From Streptomyces xanthophaeus (lineage in GTDB: Bacteria; Actinomycetota; Actinomycetes; Streptomycetales; Streptomycetaceae), in NCBI RefSeq assembly GCF_030440515.1, contig NZ_CP076543.1, positions 2,852,001-2,916,000 on the forward strand: DNA of 64,000 bases, written 5' to 3'. A program made the translations under genes and the position numbers. Position 1 is the first letter of the stretch; every line of letters begins with the position of its first letter. The notes beneath the pieces were generated by a model. It was given only the letters and a program-made list of their open reading frames with translations, was not told the DNA's origin and did not search any database. This document shows, in pieces, positions 55,932 to 63,774 of this stretch.

Positions 55932-56503
55932 TGTTCGAACGCTTCACCCGCGACGCCCGGTCGACCGTGACCGGGGCGGTGACCGAGGCCCGGCAGGCCG
56001 GGGCCCCCACCGTCACCGAAGAACACCTGCTGCTCTCCCTGCTGGCCCTGGGCACCCTGGACCCGCTCGGTGTGGACCGCGCGGCGGTGTCCGCCGACCT
56101 CACGGCGGCCCGCCGCCGGGGCGGCATGTCCCGGGCGGACGAGGAGGCGCTGGCCGGCCTCGGCATCGACCTCACCGAGATCGTCTCCCGCATCGAGGAG
56201 ACCCACGGCCAGGGCGCCCTCGCGACCCCCGCTCCCCGCAGGCGGACCCTGGGCGCCTCGATCCGCTCCGCCCTCGGGCGCGAAGCCGCGGACGACCGCA
56301 CCGGCAGCTACCGCGTCCCCTTCACCGAAGGGGCGAAGAAGGTGCTGGAGCAGTCCCTGCGCATCGCGCTGGGCCGCAAGGACAACCACATCGGCACCCT
56401 GCACCTGCTGCTGGCCCTGATCTCCCGCCCCGGCACCGTCTCCGAGGTCCTCTCGGACCACGGCATCACCTACAGCACGGCCGAAACCGGCCTGGCGGCC
56501 TGA
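55931..56503 (+). CDS. Clp protease N-terminal domain-containing protein
   Basis: A 190-residue protein with two Clp-N (ClpA/ClpC N-domain) repeats: FERFTRDARSTVTGAVTEAR through LLSLLALG, and FTEGAKKVLEQSLRIALGRK through GTLHLLLALI. There is no AAA+ ATPase module, so it may be an adaptor or competitive ligand for ClpC or a decoy substrate receptor. The middle portion (70-120) is linker-like. Coupled with the HTH protein. Proteostasis role is inferred. Confidence 0.88.
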   Translation: MFERFTRDARSTVTGAVTEARQAGAPTVTEEHLLLSLLALGTLDPLGVDRAAVSADLTAARRRGGMSRADEEALAGLGIDLTEIVSRIEETHGQGALATPAPRRRTLGASIRSALGREAADDRTGSYRVPFTEGAKKVLEQSLRIALGRKDNHIGTLHLLLALISRPGTVSEVLSDHGITYSTAETGLAA

Positions 56504-56559
56504 CCGTCCACCCGCACATCCAGCCCCGCCAGGGGCACCTCTCGCGGCAGCCCGGGGAG

Positions 56560-56735
56560 TCCGAGGCACGGGGTTCCGGGGCGGAGCCGCGCACTTCCAG
56601 CCCCGTCGGCGTTTGAGGCGCGGGGTCCGGGGCGGAGCCCCGCTCTCTCAGCCCCGCCCGGGGGCACCTCCCAGCGGTAGCTGGGGGAGTTTGAGGCGCG
56701 GGGTCCGGGGCGGCGCCCCGGCGGCGGCGCTGCGG
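56560..56735. repeat. clustered intergenic repeat modules (GGGGTCCGGGGCGGAGCCCC type)
   Basis: Three copies of GAGGCGCGGGGTCCGGGGC-like sequence (about 56565, 56607, 56694; the first has changes) alternate with the hairpin GGGGGCACCTCCCAGC/GCTGGGGGAG. Fills the gap between convergent Clp-N and PadR genes. The same hairpin module recurs at 59702-59735. Confidence 0.75.
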
Positions 56736-56740
56736 GCGGG

Positions 56741-57658
56741 CTACGGCCTGGCCCCGAACGTGGTGCCCAGCCGGCCTGCGGCAGCCTGCAGGTGGCGGCG
56801 CGCCTCGGTGACCTGGGCCGCCGTCACCCCGCGGTCCCGCGCCGCATCGCGGACCTCGTCGCGAAACCGGTCCAGCAGCCGGTCCAGGTCACGCGCCGGG
56901 TCGCCCGTGGGCGCCAGGTCGGCCGCCCAGTCCGCGGCCGCCGCGCCCGTCCCGTACGTCCCGTCCGCCGCCGTACGGGGCTCCGCACCCGCCGGGGCCG
57001 TGGTCTGCGTACCGCCCCCGAGCCAGGCTCCGGCCAGACTGCCCAGGACGCCGCCGGACTTGGCGAACTGCTCCTGGAGCTGGCCCGCGATGCGCTGGAC
57101 CTCCTCGCGGGCCCGCTCCTGGGCCTCCTTGGCCTGGCGGCGGGCCTGCTGCGCCTCCTCGCGGGCGCGGCGGCTCTCATCCTTCGCCCGCCGCGCCTGT
57201 TCCTTCCACTCCTGCCGCGCCTTCCGCAGGTCCTCCTTGGCGGCCTTCCAGGACTCGTCCTCGACCTGCGTCGCCGACGCCGAGGCCGCGGCCCGCATCT
57301 CGCGGCGCAGGTCACCCGCCGCGCCCCTGACGTCGTCGCGGATCTCGGCGGCGAGCTCGGTGACCGAATCGCGGATCTCCAGCTCCAGGTCGGCCAGTTC
57401 GCCGCCGCGGTCGGCCAGTTCGGCCCGGCCGGCATCGGTGATCGAGTACACCTTGCGCCCGCCCTCGGTGGCATGCGTGACCAGGCCCTCGGCCTCCAGC
57501 TTCGCCAGTCGCGGGTACACGGTGCCCGCGGAGGGCGCGTACAGGCCCTGGAAGCGCTCCTCCAGCAGGCGGATCACCTCGTACCCGTGGCGCGGGGCCT
57601 CGTCCAGCAGCTTGAGGAGGTACAGGCGGAGTCGGCCGTGGGCGAAGACGGGCGGCAT
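56741..57658 (-). CDS. PadR family transcriptional regulator with long coiled-coil domain
   Basis: A 305-residue PadR regulator. The winged-helix domain (LRLYLLKLLDEAPRHGYEVI through GLVTHATEGGRKVYSITDAG) lies at 8-75. A long, Ala/Arg/Glu/Gln-rich coiled coil (100-205, ARQEWKEQARRAKDESRRAR and the like) follows, then a disordered linker and a C-terminal DxxLDRFRDEVRDAARDRG region. Typical PadR proteins stop near residue 180, so this is an extended form. It follows the DUF4097 gene by one base and is regulated with it, likely through the operator at 58655-58690. Confidence 0.9.
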   Translation of the reverse strand: MPPVFAHGRLRLYLLKLLDEAPRHGYEVIRLLEERFQGLYAPSAGTVYPRLAKLEAEGLVTHATEGGRKVYSITDAGRAELADRGGELADLELEIRDSVTELAAEIRDDVRGAAGDLRREMRAAASASATQVEDESWKAAKEDLRKARQEWKEQARRAKDESRRAREEAQQARRQAKEAQERAREEVQRIAGQLQEQFAKSGGVLGSLAGAWLGGGTQTTAPAGAEPRTAADGTYGTGAAAADWAADLAPTGDPARDLDRLLDRFRDEVRDAARDRGVTAAQVTEARRHLQAAAGRLGTTFGARP

Positions 57659-57659
57659 G

Positions 57660-58607
57660 TCAGAGCACCTTCTTGTCGAGCTCGAGGGGGGCGGCGGGGC
57701 GGTCCGCGTCGGCCTGCGGGCGGCGCAGCAGCGCGATCGACCCGGAGACCGTGGTCGCCCGCAGGGTGCCGGCGCCGGAGCCGAGGGTTCCGGTGATCCG
57801 CTTGGCGCCCATCTGACCGGAGACCCGCAGGTCCTCGAAGGCGTTGGAGACGCGGCCGGTGGCGGTGTTGGCCTCGACCTTCGCGTCGGCGGGGTGCGGG
57901 AGGCGGATCGCGACCTGCCCGGAGACGGAGTTGAGGAAGATCTCCACCGGCTCGGCGTGGGCGGGGTCCGCGGCGAGGTCGATGAGCATGTCGCCGCTGA
58001 CCGAGTCGGCCCGCACGTTGCCGCCCGAGCCGTCGACCACCGTCAGGCCGCCGGAGACGGAATGGAAGCCGAACTCGCCGGAGACCGACTGGGCCTCGAC
58101 GCTGCCGGAGACGGTGTGCGCCTTGACCCGGCCGGACAGCCCGACCAGCGTGGCGTCACCGGAGACCCCGTTGACATCGGTGCCGCCGGAGATGCCGGAG
58201 ACGAAGACGGCGGCGCCGACCGCGGCCACGTGTACCTGGGTGGCGGCGGGCACGGTGAGGGTGATCGCGACGCTGCGTTCCCAGGCCTTGCGGCCGGAGG
58301 CGGAACCGGCCCAGGCCTTCCACGGCTTGGTCTCGAACCACTGCTTGAGGCCCTGGGAGCCGTTCCAGGGGAGGTCCTCGTAGGAGACGGTGAGCGTGCC
58401 GCCGTCCTGCACGACGTACAGCGGCGGTCCGTCCACCTCGGTCACCTCCAGGCGGGCCGGGCCCTCCTCGGCGGCGACCACGTTCACCGTGCCGCTCACG
58501 AGGCGGACGCGGAGCTCGGTCACCGGCTCCTCGAAGGTGAGCTTCTGCGGTTCGTCGAAGTGCCACGTCGACGGTGACGACGACGACTCGGGCGACTGCT
58601 CTGCCAT
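57660..58607 (-). CDS. DUF4097 family cytoplasmic beta-solenoid protein
   Basis: A 315-residue protein of the DUF4097 family. It lacks a signal peptide, so it is cytoplasmic. After 100 residues with FDEPQKLTFEEPVTELRVRL, the fold is a stack of repeats of about 20 residues with VSG turns (DVNGVSGDATLVGLSGRVKA, HTVSGSVEAQSVSGEFGFHS). The start ATG has GAGGAGGATCAGCACC ahead. It is operonic with the PadR gene and a likely autoregulated unit. The function is not known. Confidence 0.88.
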   Translation of the reverse strand: MAEQSPESSSSPSTWHFDEPQKLTFEEPVTELRVRLVSGTVNVVAAEEGPARLEVTEVDGPPLYVVQDGGTLTVSYEDLPWNGSQGLKQWFETKPWKAWAGSASGRKAWERSVAITLTVPAATQVHVAAVGAAVFVSGISGGTDVNGVSGDATLVGLSGRVKAHTVSGSVEAQSVSGEFGFHSVSGGLTVVDGSGGNVRADSVSGDMLIDLAADPAHAEPVEIFLNSVSGQVAIRLPHPADAKVEANTATGRVSNAFEDLRVSGQMGAKRITGTLGSGAGTLRATTVSGSIALLRRPQADADRPAAPLELDKKVL

Positions 58608-58654
58608 GGTGCTGATCCTCCTCGTGCGTTCACGGACCGGGCTCGACGCACGCA

Positions 58655-58690
58655 ACATATCGCGTCTTCTGCTAACACGATATATCGCGG
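58655..58690. promoter_or_regulatory. candidate PadR operator upstream of the DUF4097/PadR operon
   Basis: ATATCGCG occurs at 58657-58664 and 58682-58689 as a direct repeat 25 bp apart, and the palindrome CGATATATCG covers 58678-58687. It is the A/T-richest stretch in the area and lies about 50 bp ahead of the operon start. Placement suits autoregulation. Confidence 0.55.
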
Positions 58691-58755
58691 TTGAGGGAAG
58701 TCAAGCGCCCTCCCGAAACCCCACGATTCGGGGTGTTTTGCACTATTGTGTGGGC

Positions 58756-59571
58756 ATGCCAATATCCAGGGCCGCGACCGGCGGAATGCTGCTCTGCCGC
58801 GCCGAACCCCTTGCCGTCCGGCCCCCGGCACACCTGTTGCGCGTACGCCTGCTGCTGGCCCCGGCCGGCGCCTGGAGCGTGCTCGTCCCCGAGGACAAGC
58901 CGTGGCGGGACGGCCCGGAGTCCTTGACGGAGGTCCTCTCCCGCTGGGGCTCGGCGATCGCGATCGGCACCGACCGGCCGGTGCTGAGCCTGTGGTGGCA
59001 GGACGGCCGGACGGGATTCGCCCTGGCCGGCGGGTTCCGGCGGACCGTCACCTACGCGTGGGACGCGGCGGGGCGCCCGGCCGGCGAGCCCGACGCCATG
59101 CGGGCCCTGTCGGCGCGGCTCGGCCTGGACCCCGTACACGACCTGGAGCAACTGGAGCGCCTCACCCGCGCCGGCGCCGACCCCGCCGTGGACGGGGAGG
59201 CCCGGCTGCTCGCGCTGGTCGCCCTGCTCACGCGTGCCGGTCTGGCCCTGCCGCCCGGGCTCGCCCCGGGCGAATCGGCCGACCGGCTGCGGGCTGCGGC
59301 CCGGGTGGCTCCCGGCGTGGAGACGCTGGAGTGGTCCGGCTGGCGCGACGCGGTACGGGCCGAGCTCGACTCGGTGGAGCGGGGCCCGCTCGGCCCGTGG
59401 ATCCGCGGCCCGAGGGCCCGGCGGCTGGGCGCGGCCCAAGTGGCGGCCGGCGCGCCCCTGCTGGCCTGGGCGGCCCGCCGCCGCAGCCCGGGCTGGGCGG
59501 CGGCGGGTGCGGTCCTGCTGGCGCACGGGACCGCGTCCCTGGCGTACGACCGGGCCCGGGCGCGGCGCTAG
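58756..59571 (+). CDS. hypothetical protein
   Basis: A 271-residue protein with no recognised family. Residues 20-95 contain beta strands and many Trp (PAGAWSVLVPEDKPWRDGPE, WWQDGRTGFAL), 100-190 an Ala/Leu helical region and the C-terminus two short hydrophobic segments (LGAAQVAAGAPLLAWAA, GWAAAGAVLLAHG) that may attach it to a membrane. No Shine-Dalgarno; TATTGT at 58744-58749 sits seven bases ahead, so the mRNA may be leaderless. Diverges from the DUF4097 operon and converges on the CU044_5270 gene. Confidence 0.75.
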   Translation: MPISRAATGGMLLCRAEPLAVRPPAHLLRVRLLLAPAGAWSVLVPEDKPWRDGPESLTEVLSRWGSAIAIGTDRPVLSLWWQDGRTGFALAGGFRRTVTYAWDAAGRPAGEPDAMRALSARLGLDPVHDLEQLERLTRAGADPAVDGEARLLALVALLTRAGLALPPGLAPGESADRLRAAARVAPGVETLEWSGWRDAVRAELDSVERGPLGPWIRGPRARRLGAAQVAAGAPLLAWAARRRSPGWAAAGAVLLAHGTASLAYDRARARR

Positions 59572-59764
59572 GCCGTCTCTTTTGGATCTTGCCGGTCAAG
59601 CCCGCGTCGTCTGGTGCCGTGCCTCGCAAGGCGGAGGAGCACCCGAGTACTGGACGTACTTGGGTGCTCCGACAACGCGGCGAGGTGCGGTGCCAGGCGG
59701 CAGGGGGCACCTCCCAGCCCCCTGGGGCTGGGGGAGGGTCAGGCAAGATCCGAAAGAGACGGCC
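59571..59764. repeat. 194-bp long hairpin element between convergent genes
   Basis: Arms of 23 bases (59571-59593 and 59742-59764, from GGCCGTCTCTTT) match in 22 positions. Further in, CTGGTGCCGTGCCTCGC pairs with GCGAGGTGCGGTGCCAG, and GGAGCACCCGAGTA with TACTTGGGTGCTCC. Every departure from perfect pairing in these three stems would be a G-U pair in RNA. It begins in the stop codon of the upstream gene and can end transcription from both sides. Confidence 0.85.
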
Positions 59765-59791
59765 TTAGGCCGTCCCGGGCCCGGTGGGCGG

Positions 59792-60910
59792 TCAGCGGGC
59801 CGTGGGCGGCAGTTCCTTGATCCGGTCGACGACCGTCCGGGTCATGATGGCGGTGGTGTACACGACCGTGCCGGGCTTGATCAGGCCCTGTTCGCCGGAC
59901 TCGCCCTGCACCTGGACGCTGCGCTCGCCGAGGAAGGTGAGTGTCTGGCGATCGAAGATCCACTCCTCGCGCTGGCCGCTGTGCTCGTCGAGCCGGGCGA
60001 CCGCGATGCCGCTGCGGCCCGCGGCGTCGACCGCGTCGTCGACCGTCACCACGCCGGGAATCTTCGCCGCCGCCCGGTAGAGCGCGACCGTGAGCTCGGC
60101 CGGCGGGTAGCTGCCGCGCAGCAGGTCGCCGATCGTGGTGAAGGCCTCCTGGTCGGGGCCGTTGCCCATGCCCTTGGTCTCCTCGTAGATCCGCCGGAGC
60201 AGCACGTCGGGGTCGGTGGGCAGGGTGGCGAGGTAGTCGTGGGAGGGCGCGTTCAGGTACGGCGTCGGGGTGTTGCCCTTCTCGTCGGGGCCCGCCAGGG
60301 TCACGCCCTCCGGTCCGGTGTTGCCGGGCTCGATCAGCCAGCCCTTGCTGCCGTCCGGGGAGTTCCACTGGTGGCGCATGTGCAGCGGCTGGCTGACCAG
60401 GGTGCTCTTGTGGCCCACGGTCTTCACATAGGTGTTGGCCGCTTTGCTGCCGATGTAGATGAACTGGTCCGCGCGCACGGCCGGGCCGGAGGCCGATGCG
60501 GAGGCCGAGGCCAGCGAGATGCGGTCCAGGAGCTGCGGTACCCCCTTGGGGTCGGCGGTACCGATCCGGGTGGTCAGCGCCGGGCCCGTGGCGACGGTGG
60601 AACCGGGTCCGTCCGGGGCGCCCCGGCTCACGTAGGAGAGGAAGCCGGCGGCAAGCACGCCGGCCAGCGCGAAGGCCGCTGCGGGCACGAAGACCGCCCG
60701 GCGCAGGAACGGGTTGCGCACCCCGGTGCCACGGGCGGGGGTGGCCGTGGCGGCGACGTCGGCGGCTCGGAGGTCTTCGTGGATCTGGGCCATCAGGCGC
60801 TCCTTGTGGAACTGGTGGCGGCCCGCGGGCAGTTCCCGTTCGGCGAACGGCAGGAGGAGCGGGTGCTCCTCCCCGCCGGCCGGCCGGGGCCGGGAGAGGT
60901 CGGGGTTCAT
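59792..60910 (-). CDS. CU044_5270-type membrane protein paired with an ECF sigma factor
   Basis: A 372-residue protein. A cytoplasmic N-terminal region (1-65) is followed by one membrane segment (FVPAAAFALAGVLAAGFLSYV, about 73-93) and an external domain with YIGSKAANTYVKTVGHKST and EEWIFDRQTLTFLGER. The family resembles exported anti-sigma or lipoprotein-like partners and is usually co-encoded with ECF sigma factors. The ATG overlaps the sigma factor stop by four bases, so they are coupled. It is the most likely regulator of the sigma factor, though a typical zinc motif is missing. Confidence 0.87.
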   Translation of the reverse strand: MNPDLSRPRPAGGEEHPLLLPFAERELPAGRHQFHKERLMAQIHEDLRAADVAATATPARGTGVRNPFLRRAVFVPAAAFALAGVLAAGFLSYVSRGAPDGPGSTVATGPALTTRIGTADPKGVPQLLDRISLASASASASGPAVRADQFIYIGSKAANTYVKTVGHKSTLVSQPLHMRHQWNSPDGSKGWLIEPGNTGPEGVTLAGPDEKGNTPTPYLNAPSHDYLATLPTDPDVLLRRIYEETKGMGNGPDQEAFTTIGDLLRGSYPPAELTVALYRAAAKIPGVVTVDDAVDAAGRSGIAVARLDEHSGQREEWIFDRQTLTFLGERSVQVQGESGEQGLIKPGTVVYTTAIMTRTVVDRIKELPPTAR

Positions 60911-61533
60911 CGGGTTCCTTCCTGTGCGGACCGGACCGTGTTCGTGCGGTCGCCATATGTCTGTCGGGGCCGGGCCGCGAGTTCCCGCTTTTTCTTCTTC
61001 AGTTCTGTTTCAGCGAGTTTGCGGAGCTTCGTACGGGCCCGGGACAGTCTGGAACGGACGGTTCCGACCGGGATGCCGAGGACTCGGGCGGCTTCCGCGT
61101 ACTCCAGGCCCTCCCCCAGGCACAGCAGGAGGACCTCGCGTTCGGGTCCGCGCAGCGCACTCAGCTGCCCGAGCGTGGCCGCGATCTGCCGCCGGTCGTC
61201 CAGCCGGCCGGCCACCTCCTCGGCGTGGTCGGGCACGGATGCGGCACCGGCCGCCGCCGTGGCGGCGGCAGCGGCCCGATAGCGCCGGTTGCTGCGGCAG
61301 TGGTTGCGGGCGAGGTTGGTGGCGATGCCCAGCAGCCAGGGCCGCAGCGAGCCGCCCTCGGGGTCGATCGTGCCGCGCAGCCGCCATGCCTCCAGGAAGG
61401 CGGCCGACATGACGTCCTCCGCGGCGGCCCAGTCGCCCGTCATCCGGAAGGCGTGGTTGTAGAGGGTGCGGGCGTAGCTGTCGAACAGCTCCGCATAGGC
61501 GTCCGGATCCCCGGACCGCACCCGGGTTCGCAT
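60907..61533 (-). CDS. ECF RNA polymerase sigma factor
   Basis: A 208-residue ECF sigma factor. Region 2 is GDPDAYAELFDSYARTLYNH through AAEDVMSAAFLEAWRLRGTI, region 4 LRGPEREVLLLCLGEGLEYA through VGTVRSRLSRARTKLRKL, separated by a Ala-rich linker. It drives transcription of an unknown regulon. ATG at 61533 has AGGAG 11 bases ahead; a GTG at 61545 is also possible. Ends overlapping the CU044_5270 gene by 4 bp. The C-terminus is Lys-rich (ELKKKKRELAARPRQ), which is atypical. Confidence 0.93.
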   Translation of the reverse strand: MRTRVRSGDPDAYAELFDSYARTLYNHAFRMTGDWAAAEDVMSAAFLEAWRLRGTIDPEGGSLRPWLLGIATNLARNHCRSNRRYRAAAAATAAAGAASVPDHAEEVAGRLDDRRQIAATLGQLSALRGPEREVLLLCLGEGLEYAEAARVLGIPVGTVRSRLSRARTKLRKLAETELKKKKRELAARPRQTYGDRTNTVRSAQEGTR

Positions 61534-61719
61534 CTCTGTCGTCACTCCTGTCGGCTGTCCGGCACCCGGGGCGGAGTTCCCGTGACCTGCGTCACGTCCG
61601 CAGCGGAGCGGCCGGCCGCCGACGGGGCCCGGGCCGGAGGGGACAGCCTAGGACGTGTCCGCAAAGTAGCGGGGCGGGCGGGACTTTGCGGACACGGCCC
61701 GTGTCGGTACGGGGCCCGG

Positions 61720-62655
61720 CTACGCCACCTCCAGCAGCGGGCTCGCGTGGTGGTGGAGCCAGGCCCGGTACGGGGGCGTCCGCAGGGCGGCCTCGCGATA
61801 GGCGGCGCGCAGGTCCTCGTAGACCTCCGCGTGCGCGCCCGGTCTGGTGGCCAGCAGCAGGCGCACGGCGAGGGGGTCCCCGCAGAGCGGCCGGATCGCC
61901 ATGTCCTCGCGCGGCCCGGAGGTCGGCTGGCACGGGGCGACCGCCTCGCCGGAGATGATCAGCGAGGTCGCCGTGTGGTAGTCGGCGTGCAGCACCGGCG
62001 GATCGAGTCCGGCCCCGGCGAAGACCCGGCGCAGGCCGTCCCACTCGCCGTCGACCGAGGGGTCGACCATCCAGCGGTCGGCGGCCAGGTCCCGTAAGGA
62101 GACCACGGCCTGCCCGGCGGCCGGATGGTCCCGGGACATCGACACGAACTGCGGCTCCCGTTCCATCAGTACGTGGATCTGCAGCCCGGGCGGCACCCGC
62201 AGCGGGCTGCCCTCCACCTCGTGCACGAAAGCCACGTCCAGCTGTCCCGCGGCGACCATCCTGAGCAGCGCGTTGGCGGAGACGTCGACAACGAGCGAGG
62301 TCTCGGTGTCCGGAAGCCGCCGGTGGATGCGCCGCAGCCAGCCCGGCAGGGCACTGCTGGCGGTCGAGCCGATGCGCAGCCGCGAGGCGTGGGCCAGTTC
62401 GCGGGCCTCCGCCACCAGCGCGGCCATCTCGGCGAGCAGCGGGCGGGCGCGGCCCAGTACGGTCCGGCCGAAGGGGGTGGGCCGGCAGCCGGTCCGCTCG
62501 CGCAGGAACAGCTCGCCGTCGAGGGCCCGTTCGATGCGGCGCAGCTGGGTCGTCAGGGAGGGCTGGCTCACGCCGAGTTGCCGGGCGGCCTTGTGCAGGC
62601 TTCCGGCGTCGGCGATGGCGCACAGCGCGCGCAGGTGCCTGACCTCAAGCTCCAT
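61720..62655 (-). CDS. LysR family regulator adjacent to snapalysin
   Basis: A 311-residue LysR regulator. Winged HTH MELEVRHLRALCAIADAGSL, HKAARQLGVSQPSLTTQLRR (1-62) and a type 2 periplasmic-binding-like effector domain from about 90. The gene diverges from the snapalysin gene across a 209-bp gap that holds a perfect operator with T-N11-A. In S. coelicolor and S. lividans, an equivalent LysR protein activates the neutral protease gene; here the same arrangement is seen. Confidence 0.93.
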   Translation of the reverse strand: MELEVRHLRALCAIADAGSLHKAARQLGVSQPSLTTQLRRIERALDGELFLRERTGCRPTPFGRTVLGRARPLLAEMAALVAEARELAHASRLRIGSTASSALPGWLRRIHRRLPDTETSLVVDVSANALLRMVAAGQLDVAFVHEVEGSPLRVPPGLQIHVLMEREPQFVSMSRDHPAAGQAVVSLRDLAADRWMVDPSVDGEWDGLRRVFAGAGLDPPVLHADYHTATSLIISGEAVAPCQPTSGPREDMAIRPLCGDPLAVRLLLATRPGAHAEVYEDLRAAYREAALRTPPYRAWLHHHASPLLEVA

Positions 62656-62746
62656 CCCCCGAGGGTAGGCCGGTCACCGCTGACCGCACCAGCCACCGAT
62701 AGCCCCCCGAATCCCGCCATTCTCACGCTAGTTGGGCTGCCGAAAT

Positions 62747-62775
62747 CTCCCCGATAGGTTCGCGCTATCGGGGAG
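62747..62775. promoter_or_regulatory. LysR operator between lysR and the snapalysin gene
   Basis: CTCCCCGATAG (62747-62757) and CTATCGGGGAG (62765-62775) form a perfect 11-bp inverted repeat with a 7-bp spacer. It contains a T-N11-A motif (T62755, A62767). A further half site CCGATAG lies at 62696-62702. Confidence 0.8.
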
Positions 62776-62864
62776 TGACATCATCCGCCGGGCACTTCCC
62801 CTCCCGCAGACTCCGGTTCGAAAGACCACCCCCCACCGCACCGGACGAGTAGGAGCTCCCCCAC

Positions 62865-63533
62865 ATGCGCCACTCCCGTAAGGCCATGCTGGCCACGACC
62901 GTCGGCCTCGGCCTCGCCGCCACCCTTGGTGTCGTCCCCACCGCCACCGCCGCGCCCGCCCCCGTCGGAAACGCCGTGAGCTACGCCGCGTACGAGAGCT
63001 CGCCGGAGAACGCGGCCGCCAACGCCGCCTTCTTCGAGGCCGTGCAGCGCGCGGTCGCCGAGCAGCGTGCCGCGAACCCGGGCGCCCTGGCCGTGACCGT
63101 CACGTACAACACCCGCAGTGCCCCGAGCTTCCGCAGCCAGATAGCCCGCTCCACGCAGATCTGGAACGGCTCGGTGTCCAACGTGAAGCTGCAGGAGGTG
63201 TCCTCGGGCGGGAACTTCTCGTACCGCGAGGGCAACGACTCACGTGGCTCGTACGCGAGCACGGACGGGCACGGCCGGGGTTACATCTTCCTGGACTACC
63301 GGCAGAACCAGCAGTACAACTCCACCCGGGTGACGGCGCACGAGACCGGCCACGTGCTGGGTCTGCCGGACCACTACTCGGGCCCGTGCAGCGAGCTGAT
63401 GTCGGGCGGCGGCCCGGGCACCTCGTGCACGAACGCCAACCCGAACTCCGCCGAGCGGGCACGGGTCAACCAGCTCTGGGCCAACGGCTTCGCCTCCGGT
63501 CTGGGTGCGAAGGATCTCGCCGCCAAGGGCTGA
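62865..63533 (+). CDS. snpA: snapalysin-type secreted zinc metalloprotease
   Basis: A 222-residue preproprotein. The signal peptide (about 1-30) ends ATAAP and a short propeptide follows. The zinc motif [11 protein letters not shown] (159-169) gives His159, His163 and Asp169 in place of the usual third His, the hallmark of M7 snapalysins; Met and Cys ([16 protein letters not shown]) follow. It is a small neutral protease released from the cell to digest external protein. Expression is likely activated by the LysR regulator through the operator 90 bp upstream. Confidence 0.95.
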   Translation: MRHSRKAMLATTVGLGLAATLGVVPTATAAPAPVGNAVSYAAYESSPENAAANAAFFEAVQRAVAEQRAANPGALAVTVTYNTRSAPSFRSQIARSTQIWNGSVSNVKLQEVSSGGNFSYREGNDSRGSYASTDGHGRGYIFLDYRQNQQYNSTRVTAHETGHVLGLPDHYSGPCSELMSGGGPGTSCTNANPNSAERARVNQLWANGFASGLGAKDLAAKG

Positions 63534-63534
63534 G

Positions 63535-63738
63535 TCACCGCTCCTCGGGATCCATGTGATCGGGGCAGTCGGGGTTCCGGCAGGGACCCCGGCCCCACAC
63601 CGGGATGAAGATCCCGAGGGACTTGCGCCGCCTGACCACCGTGTCGACGCGGCGCCCGCACGCCGGGCACGTCTGCTGTTCGTGCCCGGCCTGCGGGGCC
63701 ACCGTCTCGTGCGCGTGGTGCTGCTGTTCACCGGCCAT
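63535..63738 (-). CDS. small zinc-ribbon protein
   Basis: A 67-residue protein with CPACG (about 24-28) and CRNPDCPDH near the C-terminus, i.e. a two-half zinc ribbon, between them a basic hairpin (RRVDTVVRRRKSLGIFIPVW). The N-terminus is His/Gln-rich. No family identified. Its stop adjoins the end of the snapalysin gene by two bases, so the two converge. The promoter must lie upstream near 63739-63774. Confidence 0.7.
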   Translation of the reverse strand: MAGEQQHHAHETVAPQAGHEQQTCPACGRRVDTVVRRRKSLGIFIPVWGRGPCRNPDCPDHMDPEER

Positions 63739-63774
63739 ACCTCCACGGTAGGCCGGTTCCGTGCGTTCGGCGGG

